From Treponema sp. (lineage in GTDB: Bacteria; Spirochaetota; Spirochaetia; Treponematales; Breznakiellaceae): a stretch of 6,890 nucleotides of DNA. Below, in pieces: positions 1 through 5,421 of the stretch. Both the position numbers and the translations under genes were made by a program. Positions within the stretch are counted from its first letter, which is position 1. Each line of letters opens with the position of its first letter. A model generated the notes under the pieces. It was not told the DNA's origin and ran no database searches. It saw only the letters and a program-made list of their open reading frames with translations. The DNA lies in contig JAIRRR010000022.1 in NCBI GenBank assembly GCA_031255875.1, positions 1 through 6,890 of the forward strand, written 5' to 3'.

Positions 1-693
1 GACGGGCTTTACGTTGTCGCCCCCGGTTCGGAAGAGCGGTTCATGCGGGGCCTCCCGGCGGCGAAGATCTGGGGCGCCGGAAGCAAGACCCAGGAACTGT
101 TCAAAAAACACGGCCTGGCAAGCTGCGACGACATCTACCGGCTGTCCCCGGAAACGCTGCGCTCGATCTTCGGGCAGGCATTCGGCATTTTCCTGTACCG
201 GGCCGTCCGCGGCGAAAGCGCCGAAATATTTGACGACGGCCGGGGTTCGCATTCCATGAGCGCCGAGCGCACCTTTGAGTACGATTTGTACGACGATTTT
301 GCCATTGAAACCGAGCTGTTCAATATCTGCCAGACGATCATGTGGCGGCTTCTCAACAGCCGCCTGCAAAGCCGCACGGTTTCCGTCAAAATACGCTACG
401 CGGATTTCTCCACGGAAATCGCCAGGGAAACCTCCGCCGAACCTGTCTCCACCCTCAACGTATTGTACGACCGCGTATCGGCCCTTTTCCGTAGAAAGCA
501 CCGGCAGGGGAAAGGGGTCCGCCTCATCGGCGCGGGCCTTATGAACCTGGAAAGTATTACCGCGCGGCAGGGGGATCTGTTCAACGGGGAAGGCGAGAAG
601 GAGCGGCGGCTGGAAGAGGCGATCCTCGAAATCAACCGGAAGTACCCGAATGCCGCCCTCAAGCGCGGGCGCTCCCTGCTCGCGGACGAGTGA
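1..693 (+). CDS. dinB: DNA polymerase IV (Y-family translesion polymerase), C-terminal 230 residues; 5' end outside window
   Basis: Y-family polymerases copy past damaged template bases with low fidelity and exchange with the replicase on the beta clamp. The reading frame is open from the first base of the window, so the palm with its catalytic acidic residues lies upstream and cannot be checked. Numbering from the first codon, residues 18-70 match the thumb helix-hairpin-helix region (LPAAKIWGAGSKTQELF). Residues 85-187 match the little-finger domain, with the family hallmark MSAERTFEYDL at 86-96 and a TVSVKIRYADFST strand at 126-138. Residues 190-194 (QGDLF) fit the QxxLF clamp-binding pentapeptide. 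The tail YPNAALKRGRSLL (215-227) resembles the usual DinB C-terminus. Full-length members have roughly 350-410 residues, so about 130-180 are missing by window truncation and not by mutation. The gene is convergent with recR, with 14 bp between stops. An ImuB-type paralogue is possible but less likely given the canonical little finger and tail. Confidence 0.93.
   Translation, partial: DGLYVVAPGSEERFMRGLPAAKIWGAGSKTQELFKKHGLASCDDIYRLSPETLRSIFGQAFGIFLYRAVRGESAEIFDDGRGSHSMSAERTFEYDLYDDFAIETELFNICQTIMWRLLNSRLQSRTVSVKIRYADFSTEIARETSAEPVSTLNVLYDRVSALFRRKHRQGKGVRLIGAGLMNLESITARQGDLFNGEGEKERRLEEAILEINRKYPNAALKRGRSLLADE
568..582 (+). other. Beta-clamp binding motif codons (QGDLF) in DinB
   Basis: These five codons encode Q-G-D-L-F, which fits the QxxLF consensus used by polymerases to dock on the sliding clamp. 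In DinB proteins the motif normally lies after the little finger, near the C-terminus. Here it starts 41 residues before the end and is followed by a charged helix (GEKERRLEEAILEI), so it is somewhat internal rather than terminal. Confidence 0.7.
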
Positions 694-707
694 GCCGGAT
701 AATCGCG

Positions 708-1307
708 CTACAGCCTTACCCGGCTGCGGAAGCTGCGGGAAAGGGTAAGCCTGTCCGCGTATTCAAGGTCGCCGCCCACCGGAAGCCCGGAGGCAAGGCG
801 GGTAAGCTCCACGCCGAGGCCCTTAAGCAGTTTTTGTATATAAAGCGAAGTGGTGTCGCCCTCGACCGTAGGGTTCAGCGCGAGTATTACTTCCCTTACC
901 CCGCCGCCCTTGATGCGGGCCAGCAGTTTCCCTATCGCCAGGTCGTTGGGGCTTACCCCTTCCAGGGGGGCGATAAGCCCGCCCAGAACATGGAAGTACC
1001 CCCGGAACTCCCGGGATTCTTCTATTACCCGTATGTCCTGGGGCCGCTCGACAACGCAGATAAGCGATGCGTCCCGGCCGGGATCGGCGCAGATGGGGCA
1101 GGGATCGCTTTCGGCAAAGCTGCCGCAGCGGGAGCAGCGCTTAATCGACCTATGCAGGGACGAAAGCTGTTCCGCAAGCATGGCGCTGTAGCTGGAATCG
1201 GCATCCAGGATATAATAGGCCAGGCGGGTCGCGCTCTTCTTGCCTATGCCCGGAAGTTTCGACAGCAGTACTACCAGCCGGTCTATGGCGTTGAGGCTGC
1301 TGCCCAT
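708..1307 (-). CDS. recR: Recombination mediator protein RecR
   Basis: RecR works with RecO (and RecF) to load RecA on SSB-coated single-stranded DNA at gaps during recombinational repair. The 199-residue length is normal for the family. Domains in order: an N-terminal helix-hairpin-helix (about residues 8-35, LSKLPGIGKKSATRLAYYIL); a four-cysteine zinc finger (C58, C61, C70, C73; CSRCGSF and CPIC); a Toprim domain (about 81-172, with ICVVERPQDI and ILALNPTVEGDTTSLYI); and the conserved C-terminal segment SGLPVGGDLEYADRLTL (173-189). The ATG at 1305-1307 is preceded by AAGGGG seven bases upstream and places the family's usual N-terminus. It is the last gene of the dnaX-ebfC-recR cluster, 28 bp after ebfC, and runs into convergent dinB. 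No terminator hairpin is visible after its stop. All expected motifs are intact. Confidence 0.97.
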   Translation of the reverse strand: MGSSLNAIDRLVVLLSKLPGIGKKSATRLAYYILDADSSYSAMLAEQLSSLHRSIKRCSRCGSFAESDPCPICADPGRDASLICVVERPQDIRVIEESREFRGYFHVLGGLIAPLEGVSPNDLAIGKLLARIKGGGVREVILALNPTVEGDTTSLYIQKLLKGLGVELTRLASGLPVGGDLEYADRLTLSRSFRSRVRL

Positions 1308-1314
1308 GGCGCTT

Positions 1315-1320
1315 CCCCTT
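1315..1320 (-). promoter_or_regulatory. Ribosome binding site of recR
   Basis: The minus strand reads AAGGGG followed by a seven-base spacer and ATG. It lies in the 28-bp gap between ebfC and recR. No promoter-like hexamers are obvious in that gap, so recR probably depends on upstream transcription. Confidence 0.6.
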
Positions 1321-1335
1321 TATCAAAAGCGTGTT

Positions 1336-1674
1336 TCATGAAACGCCCGGAAATCCGGGAAAGCCCGGAAACCCTCCCTCCGGAATACCCGCCATGGCGC
1401 CCACTTCCCGGTTTACCGCTTCCTTTACCTTCTCCAGCCCGTTTGAAAACGCCGCGACAATCAGATCCTGGAGCATGGGGATGTCCTGCGGATTCACCGC
1501 CACCGGGTCCAGGCGCACCGAGACAACTTCCATCTTCCCGTTAAGCTCGACCTCGACCATGCCGCCCCCGGCGGACCCGGTAACCGTGATATTCCCGAGT
1601 TTTTCCTGGAAACTGCCCATCTGCTCCTGAATCTTCTGGGCGTTTTTAAGAACATCGAAAGGATTAATGTTCAT
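1336..1674 (-). CDS. ebfC: YbaB/EbfC family nucleoid-associated protein
   Basis: Small dimeric DNA-binding proteins of this family bind duplex DNA and coat the nucleoid; the Borrelia member is EbfC. The product is 112 residues, normal for the family. Residues 1-30 form the N-terminal helix (MNINPFDVLKNAQKIQEQM); the central beta region carries the signature GSAGGGMVEVELNGKMEVVSV (33-53), followed by LQDLIVAAFSNGLEKVKE and a Gly/Phe/Pro tail (FPGFPGFPG). The frame extends upstream to 1719, but the ATG at 1672-1674 is chosen because AAGGAG (1681-1686) precedes it by six bases and family alignment begins here. The start lies one base after the dnaX stop, so the ribosome binding site is inside dnaX and translational coupling is likely. 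The role in DNA repair or replication suggested by its neighbours is an inference. Confidence 0.95.
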   Translation of the reverse strand: MNINPFDVLKNAQKIQEQMGSFQEKLGNITVTGSAGGGMVEVELNGKMEVVSVRLDPVAVNPQDIPMLQDLIVAAFSNGLEKVKEAVNREVGAMAGIPEGGFPGFPGFPGVS

Positions 1675-1675
1675 C

Positions 1676-3127
1676 TCAAGCTCCTTCGACCAGCGTCCCG
1701 TTAAAGACCTGGCGCACAACTTCTACTTGGGGCGGGACGCCCCCCCCCTCGCTTTCGCGGCGTCCGGCATCGGGCGGCGTTGCAGGCCCGCCGCTCCCCG
1801 GCCCGGGGAACGCGGCCGGCTTCTGCGTGCGGCTGGCAAGGTGGCGCTGGAATTCTTCCGCCAGGCTGCCCGGCTCCGGATACCCCGGCCCGGCCTGGGC
1901 CGCCTGAACCGCCCGGGCCTCCCGCGCCGCCGCAGGGGCGCCGCCTCCGGGGGCTTCGGCGGAGGGCGGAATCCCGGCGCCGGCCGCCCCCAGGGAAAGG
2001 CGCAGCCCGGCCACGGTTTCCCGCAGCTCGGGCGGCGAAACCCAGCGGTCAAGCCACGACAGTTTTGATACGGCGGCTTCAAGTTCGAAACGGGGAGAGA
2101 CCGAGTAGCGTATGTCCCGGTAAAGGCAGAGGAGCAGGTCCAGCGCCCGTTCCAGATGGACGGAATCGAGCTTGTCCAGCACCGTCCGGGGGAAGCGGTC
2201 AGGAGCGCAGCCCAAAAGCGATTCCCGGGCAATCCCGTTTTTCAGGAGCAGAAGGCTCCGGTAGTAACCCGCCAAATCGATCACGAACTGCTCGATGGCA
2301 ACCCCCGCGCCAAGCAGCTCGTCCACCAGCGCGAAAGAGGCAGCCGTGTCGTTGGCGGCGCAGGCTTCGGCGAGCGCGCTGAGCTTGTCAAAGCCCACAA
2401 GCCCCAGCTTTTCCCGGATAAGCGCCTCCCGTATATTCCCCCCGGAAAAAGACGCCACCTGGTCAAAAAGCGTATACGCGTCCCGGAGACTCCCGGTAGA
2501 TTCCCGGGCGATCCAGAAAAGCGCCTCGTCCTCCGCAGTGATGCCCAGTTCCGCGCAGGTCTCCCTCAAAATCGCCGTGATAGTCTCGACAGGGATCAGG
2601 CGGAACGAAAACTGCTGGCACCGGCTCTTGATCGTGGCCGGCACCTTGTGGAGTTCCGTGGTCGCGAAGATAAATACAATATAGGGAGGCGGTTCCTCGA
2701 TAGTTTTAAGCAGGGCGTTAAAGGCGCTGTTGGAAAGCATGTGGACTTCGTCGATAATGTAGATCTTGTAACGCCCCGCGTTGGGCGGGAAGAGCACCTC
2801 GTCCCTGATCTGCCTGACATCGTTTACCGAAGTGTTGGACGCCCCGTCAATCTCGATAATGTCCAGGCTCGCGCCCCGGCTGATCTCCTGGCAGCTCGAA
2901 CAAACGCCGCAGGGCGCGGCGGTAGGCCCCTTCTCGCAGTTGAGCGACCGGGCCAAAATCCTCGCCGCGCTGGTCTTCCCGCAGCCCCGGGGCCCGGAGA
3001 AAAGGTACGCGTGGGCGATACGCCCGGTTTCTATCGAACTTTTCAGGGTAGCGGCTACAAAATCCTGCCCCACAAGCTCGTCAAAAACCTTCGGCCGCCG
3101 CCTGGTCGCGGTCACTTCATACGCCAT
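1676..3127 (-). CDS. dnaX: DNA polymerase III clamp-loader subunit gamma/tau
   Basis: DnaX is the ATPase core of the clamp loader that opens the beta clamp and places it on primed DNA. The 483-residue product starts with the canonical MAYEVTATRRRPKVFDELVGQ. Visible motifs: Walker A GPRGCGKT (45-52); zinc-module cysteines C64, C73, C76, C79; Walker B IIDEVHML (124-131); sensor 1 ATTE (155-158); SRC with the arginine finger R169; and sensor 2 GSLRDA (212-217). The clamp-loader collar follows to about residue 365. Residues 375-463 are a Gly/Ala/Pro-rich linker, and the last 20 residues (VRQVFNGTLVEGA at 471-483) resemble the short conserved tail of many DnaX proteins. It is closer in length to a gamma-type subunit than to the 640-residue E. 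coli tau. There is no A-rich frameshift site like that of E. coli, but a G9 run precedes the tail codons. The ATG lacks a Shine-Dalgarno and sits directly behind a -10-like box. Confidence 0.97.
   Translation of the reverse strand: MAYEVTATRRRPKVFDELVGQDFVAATLKSSIETGRIAHAYLFSGPRGCGKTSAARILARSLNCEKGPTAAPCGVCSSCQEISRGASLDIIEIDGASNTSVNDVRQIRDEVLFPPNAGRYKIYIIDEVHMLSNSAFNALLKTIEEPPPYIVFIFATTELHKVPATIKSRCQQFSFRLIPVETITAILRETCAELGITAEDEALFWIARESTGSLRDAYTLFDQVASFSGGNIREALIREKLGLVGFDKLSALAEACAANDTAASFALVDELLGAGVAIEQFVIDLAGYYRSLLLLKNGIARESLLGCAPDRFPRTVLDKLDSVHLERALDLLLCLYRDIRYSVSPRFELEAAVSKLSWLDRWVSPPELRETVAGLRLSLGAAGAGIPPSAEAPGGGAPAAAREARAVQAAQAGPGYPEPGSLAEEFQRHLASRTQKPAAFPGPGSGGPATPPDAGRRESEGGGVPPQVEVVRQVFNGTLVEGA
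1681..1686 (-). promoter_or_regulatory. Ribosome binding site of ebfC, inside the dnaX 3' end
   Basis: The minus strand reads AAGGAG, then six bases, then ATG. It overlaps the last sense codons of dnaX (GAA GGA GCT, encoding E-G-A). It decides the ebfC start over the longer upstream frame. Confidence 0.8.
1729..1748 (-). repeat. G9 homopolymer with overlapping perfect hairpin in the dnaX coding strand
   Basis: On the coding (minus) strand nine consecutive G (1748 down to 1740) encode part of E460-G-G-G-V. The last four G plus CG form one arm of an exact 6-bp inverted repeat (GGGGCG, loop TCC, CGCCCC; 1743 to 1729). Both shifted frames close soon afterwards, at TAG 1723-1725 (+1) and TAA 1701-1703 (-1). 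A slip of RNA polymerase, the ribosome or the replicase here would therefore replace the conserved 20-residue tail. That the structure has a function is an inference. Confidence 0.55.
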
Positions 3128-3163
3128 GGAGCTAGTATAGCAGTTTTGGGCACGGCAAGTAAA
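3128..3163 (-). promoter_or_regulatory. Predicted dnaX promoter giving a leaderless transcript
   Basis: On the minus strand the 54-bp gap between the RlpA-like gene and dnaX contains TTTACT (3163-3158, 4 of 6 to the -35 consensus), an 18-bp spacer, and TATACT (3139-3134, 5 of 6 to the -10 consensus). Exactly six bases (AGCTCC) separate the -10 box from ATG, so the expected +1 is the A of the start codon. No Shine-Dalgarno is present, which agrees with leaderless initiation. Prediction only; read-through from the upstream envelope genes is also possible because no strong terminator is seen. Confidence 0.5.
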
Positions 3164-3181
3164 GGTAAGCAGCGGATACGC

Positions 3182-4177
3182 TTAACGTTCTCTCCGGTAC
3201 AGCACTTGTGAAAAACCGGCAGCCTCAAGCCTCCGGGTAATAGCTTCCAGCTCATCCGCACGAATCCCGGTCAAAACGACGCGCCAATACCTATTGTACC
3301 ATTCAAAGCTGGGGGAAAAACCGGCTGCCGTCAAACGCCTGGAGGTATCCTCGGCGTTTTTCCATTCCAAGTAGGCCCCGACCTGTACCCGGTAGATCGC
3401 ATGGCTGGACGGATCGGGCCGCCGGGGGGTGACGCGGGCGGGACCGGCTTCGGGACGGGGGGGCATGGGATCGGCGCTTGCCGCGGCGGGATTTACGGCC
3501 TCGCCGGAAGCTGCCGGAACGCCGTTCATGGGGATAATTATCTGAATAACTATCCCGGAATTTGCCGGGGCCTGTCCTGCCGGCGCGGCGGCGGGAGGCG
3601 CCGCAGGTTCATTATTGACCGGGGGCGGGGCCGGCCTATCCATTGGGGGCTGCGGCAGGGGCCTTGTTTCCGGCGGAGGCGGGGGCTCCGGCGGCGGCCT
3701 TGTTTCCGGCGGGGGCGGGGGCTCCGGCTGCGGCCTCGTTTCCGGCGGGGGCGGGGGCTCCGGCTGCTGCGGCCTCGTTTCCTGCGGAGGCGGGGGCTCC
3801 GGCTGCATTGTTTCCTGCGGGGGCGGGGGCTGCGGAGGCGGGGAAGCGGCGGGGGAGGCAACGCGCCGGCTCAATACTTCAACCCGGACGGGAGTGGTAC
3901 CCCGGGGATTCATCCCCAGATTGTCCGCCGCAGCCTTGGAAATATCGATAAGCCGATCCGGGGTATTCTCGATACGGTTGTCAATGGTAACGATAACCTG
4001 CCTGCCATTCTGCGGGTTCGTCACCCGCACCCTGGTTCCCAGGGGCAAAGCCGCGTGGGAAGCGGTCAAACGTTTTGAATCAGTTTCATACCAGGTACCC
4101 ATGCCATCCTGGGTCTGGGCATTTACAACGGCAGCCCACGCTGCCGCAAAGAGAAAGACAAACAGAATCCGTTTCAT
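3182..4177 (-). CDS. RlpA-like DPBB and SPOR domain protein, probably periplasmic, catalytic residues apparently lost
   Basis: The 331-residue product has a signal peptide (MKRILFVFLFAAAWAAVVNA, likely cut before Q21) and no lipobox cysteine. Residues 25-103 are a double-psi beta-barrel of the RlpA type: GMGTWY, LTASHAALPLGTRVRVTNPQNGR, RLIDISKAAADNLGM, and TTPVRVEVL. Residues 112-178 are a proline-rich array of PEPPPPPETRP-like units, followed by a Pro/Ala-rich linker to about 257. Residues 258-331 are a SPOR domain (IYRVQVGAYLEWKNAEDTSRRL, WRVVLTG), which in known proteins binds septal peptidoglycan lacking stem peptides. RlpA in Pseudomonas is a lytic transglycosylase. Here the usual NDRGP motif reads DNRIE (66-70), and the loop that would carry the catalytic glutamate is only about six residues (31-36). 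A peptidoglycan-binding or scaffold role is therefore more likely than cleavage. The gene overlaps the upstream barrel gene by one base. Confidence 0.9.
   Translation of the reverse strand: MKRILFVFLFAAAWAAVVNAQTQDGMGTWYETDSKRLTASHAALPLGTRVRVTNPQNGRQVIVTIDNRIENTPDRLIDISKAAADNLGMNPRGTTPVRVEVLSRRVASPAASPPPQPPPPQETMQPEPPPPQETRPQQPEPPPPPETRPQPEPPPPPETRPPPEPPPPPETRPLPQPPMDRPAPPPVNNEPAAPPAAAPAGQAPANSGIVIQIIIPMNGVPAASGEAVNPAAASADPMPPRPEAGPARVTPRRPDPSSHAIYRVQVGAYLEWKNAEDTSRRLTAAGFSPSFEWYNRYWRVVLTGIRADELEAITRRLEAAGFSQVLYRRER
3666..3842 (-). repeat. In-frame minisatellite encoding the Pro/Glu/Thr/Arg repeat of the RlpA-like protein
   Basis: Five tandem units of 36, 36, 39, 33 and about 33 bp begin at 3666, 3702, 3738, 3777 and 3810 (plus-strand view, each opening GTTTCC). 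All lengths are multiples of three, so unit gain or loss keeps the frame. The units encode variants of PEPPPPPETRP. The plus strand, which is the transcription template, is strongly G-rich with runs such as GGGGGCGGGG, so it could form G-quadruplexes. Nearly identical adjacent units point to expansion by slippage or recombination. Confidence 0.9.
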
Positions 4178-5364
4178 CAGTCCCCTCCCGTACGCTGCTT
4201 TTTCTTCAGCAGCGCCAGTTCGTAACCGATTGAGACGGACAGCATGGTACGTCTGTAATTTATTAAGTTTTGGTCATCTATTCGGATAACGGTTTCTCCG
4301 AAATCGTAGCCGTACCGCGTGTCCAGAAAGAGTATCCCCGGCCCCAGCCGGATTCCCATATCCACCCCTGCGGTAACGCCGAACCGCCCGGTAAGCTCGT
4401 AGTCAAACTTTCCGGTTGTCCGGGTTGCAATGCTGGAATCCAGCGCCATCTTCCCCAGGGGCAAAGTCCAATAAGCGCCGCCGAAGGGGGATACGATAAA
4501 GGGGGCAAAGACCAGGGGGAATTTTACCGTAACCGGGAACATCAGGGATAGGGAAGTGTAACTGTCGGTAAAGAAGATGTGCAAGGATTCGCTGTCGGAC
4601 TCGTAGTACTCGGGCCCCCGGAACATAGCGCGGTCTTGGGTAAAAACCGCCTCAACCTGAACGCTCATAAAAGGCAGGAACCTGAACGCGAACTGAAAAG
4701 AGGCCTCGTAGGTAAAGCTGTAAGGAACCTCGAAATAGTAATCCTTTGTCAATTCCGGCAGGGTGTAGAACCGGAACGATCCGCCGGCTCGTATGCCCAC
4801 ATACAGCCAGCGGTTGAGGGGATCGTCCTGCGCTTCGGGCGTACCGGCTGCCGCGTTTAACGGCGAACCCTGTTCCTCTTCCAATATGCGGGAGAAGATC
4901 CAGCTTATCACGATGGGCATATAATTCAGGGCCTCGTTTCTATTTCCGGCTACCAATTCGTCGGTATACACCAGGGAACCATCGCCGGAGTTCCACAGCC
5001 AGAGTTGAAAATGCCCTAATTCTTCGCCAGGATTGGTATAGTATTCTCCGGTAAGCACGTATTTTGAAGCTCCCAAATACTCCGGGGCGGGGGGCTCGTC
5101 CGGCGGGAAGCTGAGGATCTCGGGATACAGCTCCTCGGGAACAGGCCGGGGATTATAGTTGCCGAGATTCTGTATTTCCCTGATGGAGGCATCGCGCAGC
5201 GTGGCGCTCAAGGCCGTGTCATCCCCGGCAAAGGCCATTACCGCTACCTCCGTGAGCGGGGCCCCGCCTCCTGTCCCGGCAGAGGGCGTTTGAGCCGAAC
5301 CTGTACAGGGCGGAAAGAACAGGAAAATGCAAACAAGGCCGGTTAAAAAATTGTGCTTCATCAT
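4177..5364 (-). CDS. Outer-membrane beta-barrel protein with N-terminal periplasmic domain (function unknown)
   Basis: I do not recognise a named gene. With the start at ATG 5362-5364 the product has 395 residues. It begins with a signal peptide (MMKHNFLTGLVCIFLFF, probable cut after GSA, about residue 24). Residues 36-165 form a soluble domain: TEVAVMAFAGDD, then ASKYVLTGEYY, LWLWNSGDGSLVYTDELV and WIFSRILEEE. Its alternating pattern resembles TolB-N or LpoB-like periplasmic modules, an impression only. After a linker, residues 186-386 show alternating hydrophobic/aromatic strands separated by turns (WLYVGIRAGGSFRFY, ASFQFAFRFLPFMSVQVEAVF, LSVSIGYELALL), typical of an 8-10 stranded outer-membrane barrel. 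The frame opens further upstream to 5406, but AAGGAGG at 5376-5382 and the signal peptide favour 5364 (or ATG 5361). Coupling to the RlpA-like gene suggests a shared envelope role. Confidence 0.8.
   Translation of the reverse strand: MMKHNFLTGLVCIFLFFPPCTGSAQTPSAGTGGGAPLTEVAVMAFAGDDTALSATLRDASIREIQNLGNYNPRPVPEELYPEILSFPPDEPPAPEYLGASKYVLTGEYYTNPGEELGHFQLWLWNSGDGSLVYTDELVAGNRNEALNYMPIVISWIFSRILEEEQGSPLNAAAGTPEAQDDPLNRWLYVGIRAGGSFRFYTLPELTKDYYFEVPYSFTYEASFQFAFRFLPFMSVQVEAVFTQDRAMFRGPEYYESDSESLHIFFTDSYTSLSLMFPVTVKFPLVFAPFIVSPFGGAYWTLPLGKMALDSSIATRTTGKFDYELTGRFGVTAGVDMGIRLGPGILFLDTRYGYDFGETVIRIDDQNLINYRRTMLSVSIGYELALLKKKQRTGGD
4184..4189 (-). promoter_or_regulatory. Ribosome binding site of the RlpA-like gene, inside the barrel gene
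   Basis: The minus strand reads GGGAGG, then six bases, then ATG. It lies in the last codons of the upstream barrel gene, whose TGA overlaps the ATG as TGATG. This arrangement favours termination-reinitiation coupling and equal production of the two envelope proteins. Confidence 0.75.
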
Positions 5365-5375
5365 GCCGTTAAAAA

Positions 5376-5382
5376 CCTCCTT
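5376..5382 (-). promoter_or_regulatory. Ribosome binding site of the outer-membrane barrel gene
   Basis: The minus strand carries AAGGAGG, 11 bases before the ATG at 5364 and 14 before a second ATG at 5361. It is the best Shine-Dalgarno in the region and argues against the in-frame ATG at 5406, which has only a weak GAAGG ahead of it. The spacing is slightly long. Confidence 0.6.
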
Positions 5383-5421
5383 CCTCCCTTTTTCGTTATA
5401 AGACATACCTCAGCCTTCGTC

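Noticed and set aside
693..725. Inverted repeat AGCCGG...CCGGCT after dinB, considered as a terminator
   Set aside because: 6-bp stem, 21-base loop and no T-run; likely chance in GC-rich coding sequence.
690..1544. A 284-codon plus-strand frame opposite recR and ebfC
   Set aside because: Antisense to two unmistakable conserved genes; low-complexity Pro/Ala product with no domain.
1675..1719. Upstream extension of ebfC to ATG 1719
   Set aside because: The extra 15 residues do not match the family, and the ATG at 1674 has a well-spaced AAGGAG.
3166..3184. Short inverted repeat TAAGC...GCTTA at the end of the RlpA-like gene, considered as a terminator
   Set aside because: The stem is only 5 bp with a 9-base loop and no clean U-run follows. 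It is too weak to call.
2156..3211. A 351-codon plus-strand frame opposite dnaX
   Set aside because: Antisense shadow of dnaX; stops are rare because of the high GC content, and no family features are visible.
3401..4289. Long open frames on the plus strand opposite the RlpA-like gene, with Gly/Arg/Ala-rich low-complexity products
   Set aside because: They are a by-product of the GC-rich repeat. They have no ribosome binding site or recognisable domain, and lie opposite a gene with clear domains.
5298..5310. Possible lipobox around Cys20 (FFPPC) of the barrel protein
   Set aside because: Pro at -1 and -2 before the cysteine is incompatible with known lipoboxes; signal peptidase I cleavage after GSA fits better.
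5365..5406. Upstream start of the barrel gene at ATG 5406
   Set aside because: It would put charged residues (MSYNEKGRKEVFNG) ahead of the signal peptide; the stronger Shine-Dalgarno serves 5364.
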